Shown: positions 37,947 through 47,314, counted from the stretch's first letter. The stretch is DNA of 64,000 bases from Christiangramia sp. (GCF_029937855.1 NZ_JAPYPC010000011.1:1-64000), one strand, 5' to 3'. Notes: a model not told the origin generated them from the letters alone. Numbers and translations: made by a program.

Positions 37947-39689
37947 ATGAAAAGTCCGGATCTAAAGAAAAAATATGATGCAATAGTTATTGGTACCGGT
38001 ATTACCGGAGGATGGGCATCGAAGGAACTCACAGAAGGAGGCCTTGATACACTTGTTCTGGAGCGGGGAAGAATGGTGGAGCATGTAAAGGACTATCCTA
38101 CTATGAATAAAGATCCCTGGGATTTTCAGTTTAGAGGTCAGCCAACCTATGAAGAAAGACAGCGGCAGCTGAAACAGGCGAGAACGGGCTACACTACAGG
38201 GGAAGCGAGTAAGCACTGGTTTGTTGATGATATAGAGCATCCCTATAATGAAGAAAAGCGTTTTGACTGGATTCGCGGCTATCATGTTGGTGGAAAATCC
38301 CTCATGTGGGCCCGAATGTCTTTTAGGTGGAGCGAAATGGATTTTGAAGCCAATAAAAAGGATGGCCACGGGGTAGACTGGCCAATCAGGTATAAAGATC
38401 TGGTTCCGTGGTATGAGAAGGTGGAGAAATATATTGGAATTAGTGGGAAAACTGAAAATCTACCTCAATTGCCAGATAGCATCTTTACTCCGGAAATGCC
38501 CCTGAATTGTGTGGAAATGGAGCTGAAGGACGGAGTAGAAGCAAACTACGATGACAGAAAAGTTATAAATTCCAGGGCTGCAAACCTAACTGATCCTGAA
38601 GGAAGGGAAGGACGTGGTCCCTGCCAGTACCGGAACAGGTGTATCAGAGGTTGTCCTTATGGAGCATACTTTAGTAGTAACTCCTGTACGCTTCCCGCTG
38701 CGGAAAGAACTGGTAACATAAGCCTTAGACCGCATTCGATCGTTCATGAAATTATATATGATGATGCCTTGGGAAAGGCTACAGGGGTTAGGGTTATTGA
38801 TGCGGAGACTAAAGAAAAAATGGAATTCTACGCTGATGTTATATTTTGTTGTGCCGGCGCAATCCCTTCAACTTCGATTCTTATGCAATCAAAATCGGAA
38901 AGATTTCCAAATGGCCTTGGGAACGATAGCGGAGAGCTGGGTCATAATATAATGGACCATCATTTTAAAGTGGGTGCTACCGGTAAATCTGATAATCACC
39001 AGGAGGATTATTATAAGGGAAGAAAGCCGGCAGGTTTTTTCGTTCCTCGTTTTCGGAATATAGACGAAAAAAGCACCATGAATACGTTTATCCGCGGTTA
39101 TGGTATGCAGGGCGGAGCCAGCAGAACCGATTGGACGGAAGCCGTAGGGGAAATGAGTTATGGTAAAAAACTCAAGGACAAATTAATCAAGCCGGGTGGC
39201 TGGACGATAGGCATCAATTGTTTCGGCGAATGCTTGCCTTATCATGATAACAAAATGACCTTGAACTATGATAAGCCAGATCAATGGGGGTTGCCTACAG
39301 TTACCTTCGATTGTGAATATAAAGAAAATGAAAGAGCGATGCGAAAAGACGCTCAGGAGCAGGCCGTAGCAATGCTTAAAGCAGCAGGATTTAAAGATGT
39401 GGAAGGCTACGAAGATCCGTGCTTTCCAGGTAATGGTATTCACGAAATGGGAACTGCCAGGATGGGAAGGGATCCAAAAACTTCTGTTTTAAATAAGTAT
39501 AATCAAATTCACGCAGTTCCTAATGTTTATGTAACAGATGGAGCCTGCATGACCTCTTCAGCTTCCCAGAATCCCTCCCTTACTTATATGGCTATTACAG
39601 CCAGGGCAGCCAATCATGCCATAGAAGAATTTAAAGCGGGCAAATTTAAAACCTCTTCGAGTAATACTGTAGAAATCCAACCCACCTAA
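37947..39689 (+). CDS. GMC-family FAD oxidoreductase, probable glucoside/sugar dehydrogenase large subunit
   Basis: A 580-residue flavoprotein. The FAD-binding Rossmann motif is GTGITGGWASKEL. The C-terminal domain carries the catalytic His-Asn pair in GIHEMGTARMG and SQNPSLTYM. CQYRNRCIRGCPYGAYF is a Cys-rich segment typical of the gluconate/glucoside dehydrogenase branch. It has no signal peptide; related enzymes reach the periplasm bound to a Tat-exported small subunit, which here would be the gene at 40611. Known relatives oxidise the 3-OH of glycosides or gluconate C2. The actual substrate is unknown. Confidence 0.9.
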   Translation: MKSPDLKKKYDAIVIGTGITGGWASKELTEGGLDTLVLERGRMVEHVKDYPTMNKDPWDFQFRGQPTYEERQRQLKQARTGYTTGEASKHWFVDDIEHPYNEEKRFDWIRGYHVGGKSLMWARMSFRWSEMDFEANKKDGHGVDWPIRYKDLVPWYEKVEKYIGISGKTENLPQLPDSIFTPEMPLNCVEMELKDGVEANYDDRKVINSRAANLTDPEGREGRGPCQYRNRCIRGCPYGAYFSSNSCTLPAAERTGNISLRPHSIVHEIIYDDALGKATGVRVIDAETKEKMEFYADVIFCCAGAIPSTSILMQSKSERFPNGLGNDSGELGHNIMDHHFKVGATGKSDNHQEDYYKGRKPAGFFVPRFRNIDEKSTMNTFIRGYGMQGGASRTDWTEAVGEMSYGKKLKDKLIKPGGWTIGINCFGECLPYHDNKMTLNYDKPDQWGLPTVTFDCEYKENERAMRKDAQEQAVAMLKAAGFKDVEGYEDPCFPGNGIHEMGTARMGRDPKTSVLNKYNQIHAVPNVYVTDGACMTSSASQNPSLTYMAITARAANHAIEEFKAGKFKTSSSNTVEIQPT

Positions 39690-39700
39690 AAATAAAAATT

Positions 39701-40582
39701 ATGATCCAAAGACGTACTTTTTTAAAACAAACAGGACTGGCACTTGCGGCTACAACAGTTCTTCCCAGTATTTTTTATAGCTGCAGAAAAGATTATCCTC
39801 TTGGTTTACAGCTTTATTCCTTAAGGGAGACCATTGGGAATAATGTGGAAGGTGCGATCGAGAAAGTGGCCGGAGTAGGATTCAAAGAAGTAGAGACCTA
39901 TGGTTATTCACCGGAAAATGGTTTCTGGGGTTTAACTATAACACAGTTTAAGGATCTTTTGAACAGGAACGGACTCAGCTCACCAAGTGGACATTATGGA
40001 GCCGATAAATTTTTGAGTGCGCAGGGTACTATGAGTGATTTTCAGAATGTGCTGGATGCGGCTAACGAGCTGGGACAAACTTATGTGATCATACCATACA
40101 TCGGGGAGCCTTTAAGGACCTCTATTGATGATTACAAACGGATGGCCGATAAGCTGAATGAGGCCGGAAGAAAATGTAAAGAAGCAGGTTTAAAATTGGG
40201 CTATCATAATCACGCGTTCGAATTCGATAGCTTCAATGGAAGCACGGGCTATGAAGTATTCCTGGAAAATACCGAGGAAGATCTTGTCTTTTTCGAAATG
40301 GATATATATTGGGTGGTCAGGGCAGGTAAGGATCCGGTTGAATTGTTTCAGCAATATCCGGGAAGATTTCCATTATGGCATGTGAAAGATATGGATAGAA
40401 TGAATAATGAATTGAATACGGAAATTGGTAGTGGTACAATCGATTTTCAGAAAATATTTGAAAAAGCTAGATTGGCAGGAGCTAAGCATTTCATCCTGGA
40501 GCAGGAGAATTTTAAAATGGATCCATACGAGAGCCTTGCTGAAAGTTATTCCTATATAAAGAATGATCTCATCCAATTATAA
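39701..40582 (+). CDS. Tat-exported TIM-barrel sugar isomerase/epimerase-like protein
   Basis: A 293-residue protein of the AP-endonuclease-2/xylose-isomerase-like fold. The N-terminus MIQRRTFLKQTGLALA is a Tat signal, and the Cys in FYSCRK could be lipidated. The barrel shows GLQLYSLRETIG, KLGYHNHAFEF and LWHVKDMD, with the usual metal-binding His and Glu (FFEMDIYWV, LEQENF). Such proteins act on keto- or phospho-sugars; with the dehydrogenase beside it, a keto-glycoside step is plausible. It is 12 bp after the GMC gene. Confidence 0.87.
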   Translation: MIQRRTFLKQTGLALAATTVLPSIFYSCRKDYPLGLQLYSLRETIGNNVEGAIEKVAGVGFKEVETYGYSPENGFWGLTITQFKDLLNRNGLSSPSGHYGADKFLSAQGTMSDFQNVLDAANELGQTYVIIPYIGEPLRTSIDDYKRMADKLNEAGRKCKEAGLKLGYHNHAFEFDSFNGSTGYEVFLENTEEDLVFFEMDIYWVVRAGKDPVELFQQYPGRFPLWHVKDMDRMNNELNTEIGSGTIDFQKIFEKARLAGAKHFILEQENFKMDPYESLAESYSYIKNDLIQL

Positions 40583-40610
40583 AGCTTTTTCAGAGAAAAA
40601 CACATATAAA

Positions 40611-41270
40611 ATGAACAGGCGACAAGCATTAAAAAATATTGGATACGGCGCAGGCTTTTTCGTAGTAGGACCTACTGCTCTTAGCATTCTTCAGGGTTGT
40701 AAAAAGGAGCCTGAAAATAAATGGCAGCCGGTTTTCTTGAGCGCAGGCCAAGGCCTCATTCTTACTAAAATTCTTGATGTAATTATCCCGGCTACAGATA
40801 CTCCTGGGGCGAACGATGTAAATGTTGCCGGGTTTATTGATGCCTATATGGAAAAAGTACTATCCCCGGAGGAAAAACAGAATTTTAAACGTTCTGCCGA
40901 AGCATTTAGCCAGGCCTTTAAGAATGAGTTAGAGAAAGAAGCTGAAGAAGGAAACACAGAGGATTTTTTAAGGATCATAAAGAAATTTTTTGAGGCTACC
41001 CCTGCACAACAGGAGGAATTTGCCAGGAGGAGTGGAGAAACTCAGGATCCTATGGATAAAACTCCGGAAGAAGAGAATCTATTCACTCCTGAGCAGGCAG
41101 ATTCACTTGCTTTTGGATACCTTAAGGATATCAGGAATATGGGGATATGGGCCTGGAAAACGAGTGAAGAAATAGGGGAAAACGTGCTCTGGTACGATCC
41201 GGTTCCCGGTGAATATATTCCGTGTGCACCAATCACTGAACTGGGCAGCGGGAGAGCTATGTCTTTATAA
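40611..41270 (+). CDS. Gluconate 2-dehydrogenase subunit 3-like protein (Tat-exported small subunit)
   Basis: The Tat signal NRRQALKNIGYGAGFFVVG ends near a lipobox-like LQGC. The ORF track begins at 40563, inside the preceding gene. The ATG at 40611 gives the proper signal (MNRRQALKN) and a 219-residue protein. The gluconate-2-dehydrogenase-3 domain shows ILTKILDVIIPATDTPGANDVNV, FIDAYM and a C-terminal WYDPVPGEYIPCAP. It should carry the GMC subunit through the Tat pathway and link it to the electron-transfer chain. Confidence 0.9.
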   Translation: MNRRQALKNIGYGAGFFVVGPTALSILQGCKKEPENKWQPVFLSAGQGLILTKILDVIIPATDTPGANDVNVAGFIDAYMEKVLSPEEKQNFKRSAEAFSQAFKNELEKEAEEGNTEDFLRIIKKFFEATPAQQEEFARRSGETQDPMDKTPEEENLFTPEQADSLAFGYLKDIRNMGIWAWKTSEEIGENVLWYDPVPGEYIPCAPITELGSGRAMSL

Positions 41271-41313
41271 TAATATAGATCTAATTTTCATTTAAAAATT
41301 TAACCTTCCCAGA

Positions 41314-42840
41314 ATGCGAGTTTTTAGTTTACTCTTTTTATTGTTGAACAGTATTTTGAGTGTTGCTCAAAACCCTGTAGGGATATTCAGTTTCAGCAAA
41401 GATATTGGCAATCCTTCCGGGGAAGGTTCTGCAATCTATAATCAGGAGGATCAAAGCTATACTTTGAGTGGAGCCGGTTATAATATCTGGTTCGAAAAAG
41501 ATGAATTTCATTACCTGTACAATAAAATTGAAGGAGATTTTATTATAACCGCGAATTTTGAATTCGATGGAGAGGGAACAGATTCCCATCGCAAAGTAGG
41601 ATTGATGATAAGAAAATCTGAAGACGAAGATGCAGCACATGCCAGCGCAAGTCTTCATGGGGATGGTCTTACGCTATTGCAGTGGCGCGAGTCACGGGGA
41701 TCTGAAATGAGAAATCCCGAAACACAGATATTTTCACCGAAATCCGGATACGAAATTCTTCAACTTGAACGGAAAGGAAATGAAATTATAATGCGGGCTG
41801 CACATTGGGGCGAACCTCTACAAAAAATAGGTTCCAAAAACCTGCCCAATCTCTCTGGTGAAGTATTGGTAGGCTTATTTATAAATTCTCATAATGAAGA
41901 GGTGGTTGAAACTGCCAGAGCCTGGAATGTTAGAATAGACCGGCCGGTAGCAGATGATTACAATCCGGGTGAAGAAGGCTGGTTAGGCTGTCGCCTGGAA
42001 ATTCTGAACGTGCAGAATGGAATGCGAAATGTGATCTATGAAAAAAATGATCGCTTTGAAGCACCTAACTGGATGCCGGGAGGAGAAAATCTTTTATTCA
42101 ATATGGAAGGTTCCTTATACACCATACCTTTAACCGGAGGTGAACCTGTGAAATTCGATACAGGGTTCGCAGATAACCTCAACAATGATCATGGGATTTC
42201 ATTTGATGGGAAAATGATTGCTATTAGCCATCATCGTGATGGTTTGCAAGGTGGGGGCTCCACGATCTATGTCCTTCCTATTGAGGGAGGAACTCCGCAG
42301 CTTGTTACAGAAGAAACTCCATCTTATTGGCACGGCTGGGCGCCAAATAATGAGGAGGTGGTTTACGTAGCTACTCGTGAAGGCAATCCCACTTATGATA
42401 TTTATAAAAAATCTATTCATGGCGGTGAAGAAATTGCCCTTACCGATACCGGGGAAGGTGAACACGTAGATGGTTGTGAATATTCTCCAGATGGGGAATA
42501 TATTTATTACAATGGCAGTGCTTCCGGCACCATGCAGATCTGGAGAATGAAACCAGATGGTTCCAATAAAGAGCAACTTACATTTGATGCCAGGAATGAC
42601 TGGTTTCCGCATATTTCACCGGACGGAAAATGGATCGCCTATATCTCATTTCCTGCAGAAATTCCGGTAAACGATCATCCTTCCTTTAAAGGGGTAACGC
42701 TCAATTTAATGCCAACTTCAGGAGGCGCGCCAAAAGTAATTGCTTATTTGTACGGTGGTCAGGGAACTATTAACGTCCCGTCGTGGTCCCCGGATAGCAG
42801 ATACATAGTGTTCGTTAGTAATTCGGGAATTGCAGATTAA
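41314..42840 (+). CDS. Exported beta-propeller (PD40/TolB-like) protein
   Basis: A 508-residue protein with a signal peptide ending at SVAQ. The N-terminal half (about 25-205) is a laminin-G/DUF1349-like sandwich (IEGDFIITANFEFDG, HRKVGLMIRKS). The second half has WD40-like PD40 repeats (SPDGEYIYYNG, PHISPDGKWIAYI, SWSPDSRYIVFV). It has no recognised catalytic residues. It is the last gene of the susC-led run (43-bp gap). The role is unknown; ligand binding outside the cytoplasm is likely. Confidence 0.85.
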   Translation: MRVFSLLFLLLNSILSVAQNPVGIFSFSKDIGNPSGEGSAIYNQEDQSYTLSGAGYNIWFEKDEFHYLYNKIEGDFIITANFEFDGEGTDSHRKVGLMIRKSEDEDAAHASASLHGDGLTLLQWRESRGSEMRNPETQIFSPKSGYEILQLERKGNEIIMRAAHWGEPLQKIGSKNLPNLSGEVLVGLFINSHNEEVVETARAWNVRIDRPVADDYNPGEEGWLGCRLEILNVQNGMRNVIYEKNDRFEAPNWMPGGENLLFNMEGSLYTIPLTGGEPVKFDTGFADNLNNDHGISFDGKMIAISHHRDGLQGGGSTIYVLPIEGGTPQLVTEETPSYWHGWAPNNEEVVYVATREGNPTYDIYKKSIHGGEEIALTDTGEGEHVDGCEYSPDGEYIYYNGSASGTMQIWRMKPDGSNKEQLTFDARNDWFPHISPDGKWIAYISFPAEIPVNDHPSFKGVTLNLMPTSGGAPKVIAYLYGGQGTINVPSWSPDSRYIVFVSNSGIAD

Positions 42841-42883
42841 CTAAGCTTTATGAGAAACTGAAGAAAAAAAAGACAAATCTATT

Positions 42884-43294
42884 TTATTTACTTTTATTCA
42901 ATTCTACTGAATCATATACCTGTACCTTTTTCCATAGATGGGAAGCTTCATCAATAAACTTTAGATGAGCTGGTTCTTTTTGGTATTTGTTCTGAATTTC
43001 TTTTGAAGCAAAGCTAAGTATCAAAGAATACGTATAGGAGTTATCGACAACTTCTCTAGGCGTATTGGCAGGAACACCAATAAATTTTGTTCCCGCGTAT
43101 TCGCTTTTATTTAGAAATTCTTTAAGTGAGGCCTCAAAATCTGCTCTGTCCTGTTCATTTTGTGGATTATTTAACCAGAAGTAAACCACATGGACGAAAT
43201 TCTTATCGAAGTCTGATGGGCCTTCCTGCGCGAATATGGGCTGAGAAGCGATAACAAATAAGAGTATAATGCTGAATTTTAAAAGTTTTGACAT
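42884..43294 (-). CDS. Exported Dabb-domain protein
   Basis: A 136-residue protein with signal peptide MSKLLKFSIILLFVIASQPIFAQ, then a stress-responsive alpha/beta-barrel (Dabb) domain: NFVHVVYFWLNNP, KFIGVPANTPREVVDNSYTYSLIL and the HLKFIDEASHLWKKVQVYDS strand end. Dabb proteins are dimeric and some have enzyme activity; the activity here is not known. It is convergent with the WD40-like gene, and its export matches the periplasmic theme of the locus. Confidence 0.85.
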   Translation of the reverse strand: MSKLLKFSIILLFVIASQPIFAQEGPSDFDKNFVHVVYFWLNNPQNEQDRADFEASLKEFLNKSEYAGTKFIGVPANTPREVVDNSYTYSLILSFASKEIQNKYQKEPAHLKFIDEASHLWKKVQVYDSVELNKSK

Positions 43295-43413
43295 TGGTGA
43301 AGCTCATTTTAAGTTATTGTGAAAAGTACGATAAAAATTGAAGTTTATAGTCATGCTTGCCCGATCAGGAAAAAGACTATAAGTAATTGGAAAGGAGTGT
43401 TTAAAAAATTCTT

Positions 43414-43443
43414 AACCAAGACAATTGGTTATAATACCGGTAT
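43414..43443. promoter_or_regulatory. Two adjacent inverted repeats upstream of the YdjC gene
   Basis: AACCAA-N5-TTGGTT (43414-43430) and the perfect palindrome ATACCGGTAT (43434-43443) lie in the divergent promoter region. They are possible operators; the regulator is unknown. Confidence 0.3.
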
Positions 43444-43521
43444 ATTAGGCTCACTATCTAATTATGAAGTTTAACCGAAAAATTTTAATTATCTTCATAT
43501 GGTTCAACAAAAATCTATCTA

Positions 43522-44469
43522 ATGAAAATTCGAGTTGCTTCCTGTTTTTTTGTATTTCTATTCACGTTCACTTTTTCGATTTCAGCACAGAATACAGGCA
43601 ATATTGCTGAAAAATTAGGCTACCCGGGCGATTCGAAACTCCTTATTATTCATGCCGATGATGCAGGGGTAAGTCATTCAGAAAATATGGCTACCATTAA
43701 AGGAATGGAAGCCGGAATCGTTAACTCTGCCAGTATAATGGTACCATGCCCCTGGTTTCCGGAAATTGCGGCATATGCAAGAGAGAATTCCGAAAAGGAT
43801 TTTGGGCTTCACCTCACTATCACTAGTGAATGGAAAGATTTTAAATGGGGTTCTACAAGCTCCAAAAATGAGGTGAAGAGCCTTATTAATAACCACGGAT
43901 ATTTTTACCATTTAACAGATAGTGTACGAGTAAAAGGCGATGCTATGGATGTGGAAAAGGAGATAGACAGTCAGATCAGAAAAGCGCTTGACTTTGGAGT
44001 GGATGTAACCCATCTTGACGGCCATATGATGGCGGTGATGAGTACACCGGAATTTATGGAAGCATATATTAAGAAAGGCAGGGAGTATAAAGTACCAGTA
44101 TTATTAAGTAAACAATTTCCTGCTTTTGAAATGCTAAAGGAGAAGATGGAATTTACCTCCAAGGATGTAGTTACAGACCATCTTTTTCAGGCATATCCAG
44201 AAGCTTACAATACCCAGGGTATGGAGAATTTCTATGAAGATATTCTAACTAATCTTGAGCCCGGACTTTCAGTGATCCTTATCCATCTGGCTATCAATAA
44301 TGATGAAATGAAGGCTGTTACCAAAGATCATCCAGATTATGGAAGCCAATGGCGACAGGATGATCTTGATTTCTTCACCAGTGAAAAAGCACGAAAATTA
44401 GTGGAAGACAATAACATTATTTTGGTTACCTGGCGGGAAATAAGAGATAAAATAGTTAGAGCGAAATAA
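43522..44469 (+). CDS. Exported YdjC/ChbG-type carbohydrate deacetylase
   Basis: A 315-residue protein with a signal peptide (VFLFTFTFSISAQ). YdjC/ChbG family motifs are IIHADDAGVSHSEN (metal and catalytic Asp), FGLHLTITSEW and VTHLDGHMMAV (metal-binding His). Characterised members remove acetyl groups from chito-oligosaccharides. It is divergent from the Dabb gene. Two inverted repeats at 43414-43443 lie in its promoter region. Confidence 0.88.
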   Translation: MKIRVASCFFVFLFTFTFSISAQNTGNIAEKLGYPGDSKLLIIHADDAGVSHSENMATIKGMEAGIVNSASIMVPCPWFPEIAAYARENSEKDFGLHLTITSEWKDFKWGSTSSKNEVKSLINNHGYFYHLTDSVRVKGDAMDVEKEIDSQIRKALDFGVDVTHLDGHMMAVMSTPEFMEAYIKKGREYKVPVLLSKQFPAFEMLKEKMEFTSKDVVTDHLFQAYPEAYNTQGMENFYEDILTNLEPGLSVILIHLAINNDEMKAVTKDHPDYGSQWRQDDLDFFTSEKARKLVEDNNIILVTWREIRDKIVRAK

Positions 44470-44810
44470 GATTAAGATTAGCCTATTCAAAATCTACTGC
44501 ATGAATTCAAATTATTCTTACACTAATTGGAATTGAGGCACAAGACTACTCATCTTTCATATATCTAAGAGATCCAGGTACATTCCGCGAGATCAAAACA
44601 CTGATCCCATACTGGAAAAATCTCCAGCGAAAAAACAATAGTTATAGGATGGAACCAATAAAAATAAACCCTTCTGCGCTTTCCTATGAAAATATTTGAC
44701 TGTACCAAAGATCCAGCAGTTGATAAAGAATGCTATTTATTAATAAGTAATTTTATGGAAGATCTAAACAGTTTTTACAATAAACGTTATTTATTAAATT
44801 CTCCAGATTT

Positions 44811-45308
44811 TTATTCCTCTAATTCCACAATCACTTCAATTTCTACAGCAATATTCGATGGTAATGAACAATGTCCAACGGCTACACGTGCGTGTTTTCC
44901 TTTATCTCCAAAAATTTCAACCATAAGATCAGAAAATCCATTGATCACTTTAGGCTGATCATAAAATTCAGAAGAGGAATTTACCATTCCCCGTACTTTT
45001 ATAAATTGTTTAATTCTGCTGAGGTCTCCGGTTGCCGCCTTAAGAGTTGCAATGATATCAATGCCGGTTTGGCGAGCTGCTTCATATCCCTGGTCGATAG
45101 TAAGATCCTCACCAAGTTTTCCTTTCATTTTACTTCCATCGCCCGCCAGATAGAGCAAATTTCCTGTCTGTCGCCATTTTACAAAGTTGGCAGAAGGTTC
45201 TGTAACTTCGGGTAGCTTGATATTTAAATGATTTAACTTTTCTTCGGGGGTTTGTCCTAAGGAGCTGAAACAAACAAGGATGAATAGTAGAAGGGATAGA
45301 TTTTTCAT
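44811..45308 (-). CDS. Exported RidA/YjgF-family protein
   Basis: A 165-residue protein with signal peptide MKNLSLLLFILVCFSSLGQ followed by a RidA domain. FVKWRQTGNLLYLAGDGS opens it, and HARVAVGHCSLPSNIAVEIEV carries the Arg that binds the substrate carboxylate. Classical RidA is cytosolic and removes reactive enamines; an exported form is unusual and its substrate is unknown. Convergent with the YdjC gene across a 340-bp gap in which I see only a short GCGAGATCAAAAC stretch like the 26.6-kb scar. Confidence 0.85.
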   Translation of the reverse strand: MKNLSLLLFILVCFSSLGQTPEEKLNHLNIKLPEVTEPSANFVKWRQTGNLLYLAGDGSKMKGKLGEDLTIDQGYEAARQTGIDIIATLKAATGDLSRIKQFIKVRGMVNSSSEFYDQPKVINGFSDLMVEIFGDKGKHARVAVGHCSLPSNIAVEIEVIVELEE

Positions 45309-45469
45309 AAAATAGATTCCATTAAATATTCTTTAAATTTTAAAGGTTTATATACCTCTTTAGCCTGGAGTAAATGTCTTCGCTCATGAGATTATTTCTA
45401 AAGCCATTTTGAGTTTATAAACTTGGAGATGCATAATATTTTCCAGTTCCTTTTCCTCTAACAGTTGCA

Positions 45470-45570
45470 CCTCTCCCTTGGGAGAGGTCGGAACTGCTTT
45501 TTTAGCAGTTCCGGGTGGGGAAAATAAAAAAATCGGTTTTTGGCCGGGAAGGCCAAAATGAAACCGGCGA
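45470..45570. repeat. Cluster of perfect hairpins in the intergenic gap
   Basis: CCTCTCCC-TT-GGGAGAGG (45470-45487), GGAACTGC-N7-GCAGTTCC (45490-45512) and a nested CGGTTT...GGCC...GGCC...AAACCG (about 45533-45568) stand in series. They resemble REP-like elements of Bacteroidetes. The gap 45309-45896 holds no convincing gene. Confidence 0.45.
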
Positions 45571-45896
45571 AATACCCCTACAGCTTACCTTAAAGATAGT
45601 AGTTTTCAAGAAAGTTTTTATTCCCTCTCGGTTTAAGAGCTTAAAAATTCCACTATAATATCATCAACTCAATGATTCCAATTCTCCTGAATTTTTATAA
45701 TCTTTTAAAGCTATAAAAGCTTCATGAATTATGATAAGGAAATTATGAATTGAGAAAAAGAATCAATTTCTCGGTCAGGATCTGCTAAAAATACAGCTAA
45801 TGAGGTAAATAAAATTAACCTCAAATAAAATTCTTTATATTATTCTGCAATCAGAAAGTAGAAAATATCAGGATTTTAAAATCTATAAAATATAGG

Positions 45897-46241
45897 CTAT
45901 TCAGGAATAGCATTCTTTTTGAAATTCTTGGAAGAAGGGTTTTTATTAAATCTTTTCAAAGAATCCGGGATAAACTTTTCCTTTAATCCAAGACTGATCA
46001 TATGATCTATGCTGTTCTGTTTTACACATTTTTCCATTTCCCCAAGAGGTATGCGGTAACAGGATTTTCTAATGTACATTTTATCCTGATCAAATAGTTT
46101 AGATGTAATATCAAGATCTATTAAATTTCCATTGGTTCTGCTTGAACAATAGTAATTAAATTTAATTTTCTCTTTATTCTTAAGCGGTAGTTCATTCACC
46201 TTCGGAATCTCCAGATCATTTCCAAGTTTTTTGTATTTCAT
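45897..46241 (-). CDS. Hypothetical protein
   Basis: A 114-residue Lys-rich protein beginning MKYKKLGNDLEIPK. It has no signal peptide, helix or recognised domain. KSCYRIPLGEMEKCVKQ is the most regular stretch. Reasonable codon use and an ATG start support a gene, but nothing indicates the function. It lies downstream of the minus-strand structured element at 46392-46551. Confidence 0.55.
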   Translation of the reverse strand: MKYKKLGNDLEIPKVNELPLKNKEKIKFNYYCSSRTNGNLIDLDITSKLFDQDKMYIRKSCYRIPLGEMEKCVKQNSIDHMISLGLKEKFIPDSLKRFNKNPSSKNFKKNAIPE

Positions 46242-46391
46242 GGTGGTCGGGTTTATACCTAAAATTAATTTAAAATCTTTATTTCAATTAACACAATCCC
46301 GTTTTTTATGAATACAAAAGATTGGTATTCAGTAAGTAACATAATTGTCGGTAAGCCTGGCGCTATTTTTATCTACCTCTAAATTTAATTT

Positions 46392-46551
46392 CACCTTCGC
46401 TTTTAGAAGTTACACTCGAACTTAACGATGTAGGTGGGAAATTTTGTCTTTCAATGAATGTCCCAATTAAAAATAAAAAAAGCAGGTTAAATATAGCAGT
46501 TAAGCGCTTTGAACCATTGAAAAGATGTGGTTCAGGTTCGTTCCTTAAAAT
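46392..46551 (-). ncRNA. Structured intergenic element, copy A
   Basis: Read on the minus strand, it aligns along about 160 nt with the plus-strand element at 52700-52878: GAACGAACCTGAAC, TTTTCAATgGTTCA, TTGAAAGACAaAATTTCC and GTTAAGTTCgAGTgTAAC are shared. Two hairpins keep pairing: TGAACC...GGTTCA and GTTA...TAAC. It encodes no ORF. It may be a small RNA, a leader or a decayed mobile element. Confidence 0.35.
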
Positions 46552-46663
46552 TCAGATTTTAAAATATAATAGCAGAAAATGAATTTTTTTAACCGGTTGT
46601 TAACTGCAATACAGAGGGGAATTTTATATGTTCAGTAATTATTAACCTGAAAAAAATAAATCT

Positions 46664-47314
46664 ATGGAACTGAAAGCACTTTTCCTTAATTGTACATTGA
46701 AAAAATCCCCGGAAACTTCCAATACTGAAGCCTTTATTAAAAACGCCGAAAAGATATTCAAAGAACTTGATGTGGAGACGGAAAGTATCAGAGTGGTAGA
46801 TCACCAAGTGAGTTTTGGCAATACATCAGATGAAGGAGATGGTGATGAATGGCCTGAAATCCTAAAAAAAGTAAAAGCAGCTGATATGCTCATTATAGCG
46901 ACCCCAATTTGGAGAGGGGACCGTAGTTCTGTCGCGAAAATGATCAATGAACGTTTTGATGGTATTATGGAAGAAGGAAACGATAAAAATGGCCAGTATC
47001 CTACCTATAATAAAGTTGGAGGCATTATGGTAGACGGGAATGAGGATGGCGCTAAAAAGGCAATTTCAAGTATTGCTTTCGATCTCTCTGAACACGGATT
47101 CAGCATTCCTGTAAATGCTTTTTGTTATTATGTTGGTAAGGCAGGGCCAGGACCAAGTTATATAGAGGCTGAAGGCGATAAACATGAATTTACGAATAAT
47201 ATGATGCTGCTTATGGTTCATAATATGGTGCATCTCGCAAAAACACTTAAGGAGAGTCCTTATCCCACACAAGTGAATAAACTGGAAGAAAGAGCAGGGA
47301 AGATGAGTGAATAA
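46664..47314 (+). CDS. Flavodoxin-like NAD(P)H-dependent FMN reductase
   Basis: A 216-residue protein with the flavodoxin fold: LKALFLNCTLKKSPETSNTE binds the FMN phosphate and IIATPIWRGDRSSVAKMINERFDG is the second flavin loop. The C-terminal part extends with HNMVHLAKTLKESPYP. It should reduce quinones, FMN or similar acceptors in the cytoplasm. It is a single gene ended by a strong terminator at 47364. Confidence 0.88.
   Translation: MELKALFLNCTLKKSPETSNTEAFIKNAEKIFKELDVETESIRVVDHQVSFGNTSDEGDGDEWPEILKKVKAADMLIIATPIWRGDRSSVAKMINERFDGIMEEGNDKNGQYPTYNKVGGIMVDGNEDGAKKAISSIAFDLSEHGFSIPVNAFCYYVGKAGPGPSYIEAEGDKHEFTNNMMLLMVHNMVHLAKTLKESPYPTQVNKLEERAGKMSE

Noticed and set aside
44640-44670. TATAGGATGG shared with the 51-codon gene near 48760 and with 26.7 kb
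   Set aside because: Translated frames do not extend beyond about ten residues; the match is short enough to be chance.
44686-44958. 90-residue ORF
   Set aside because: Most of it is antisense to the exported RidA gene, and the rest has no recognisable sequence.
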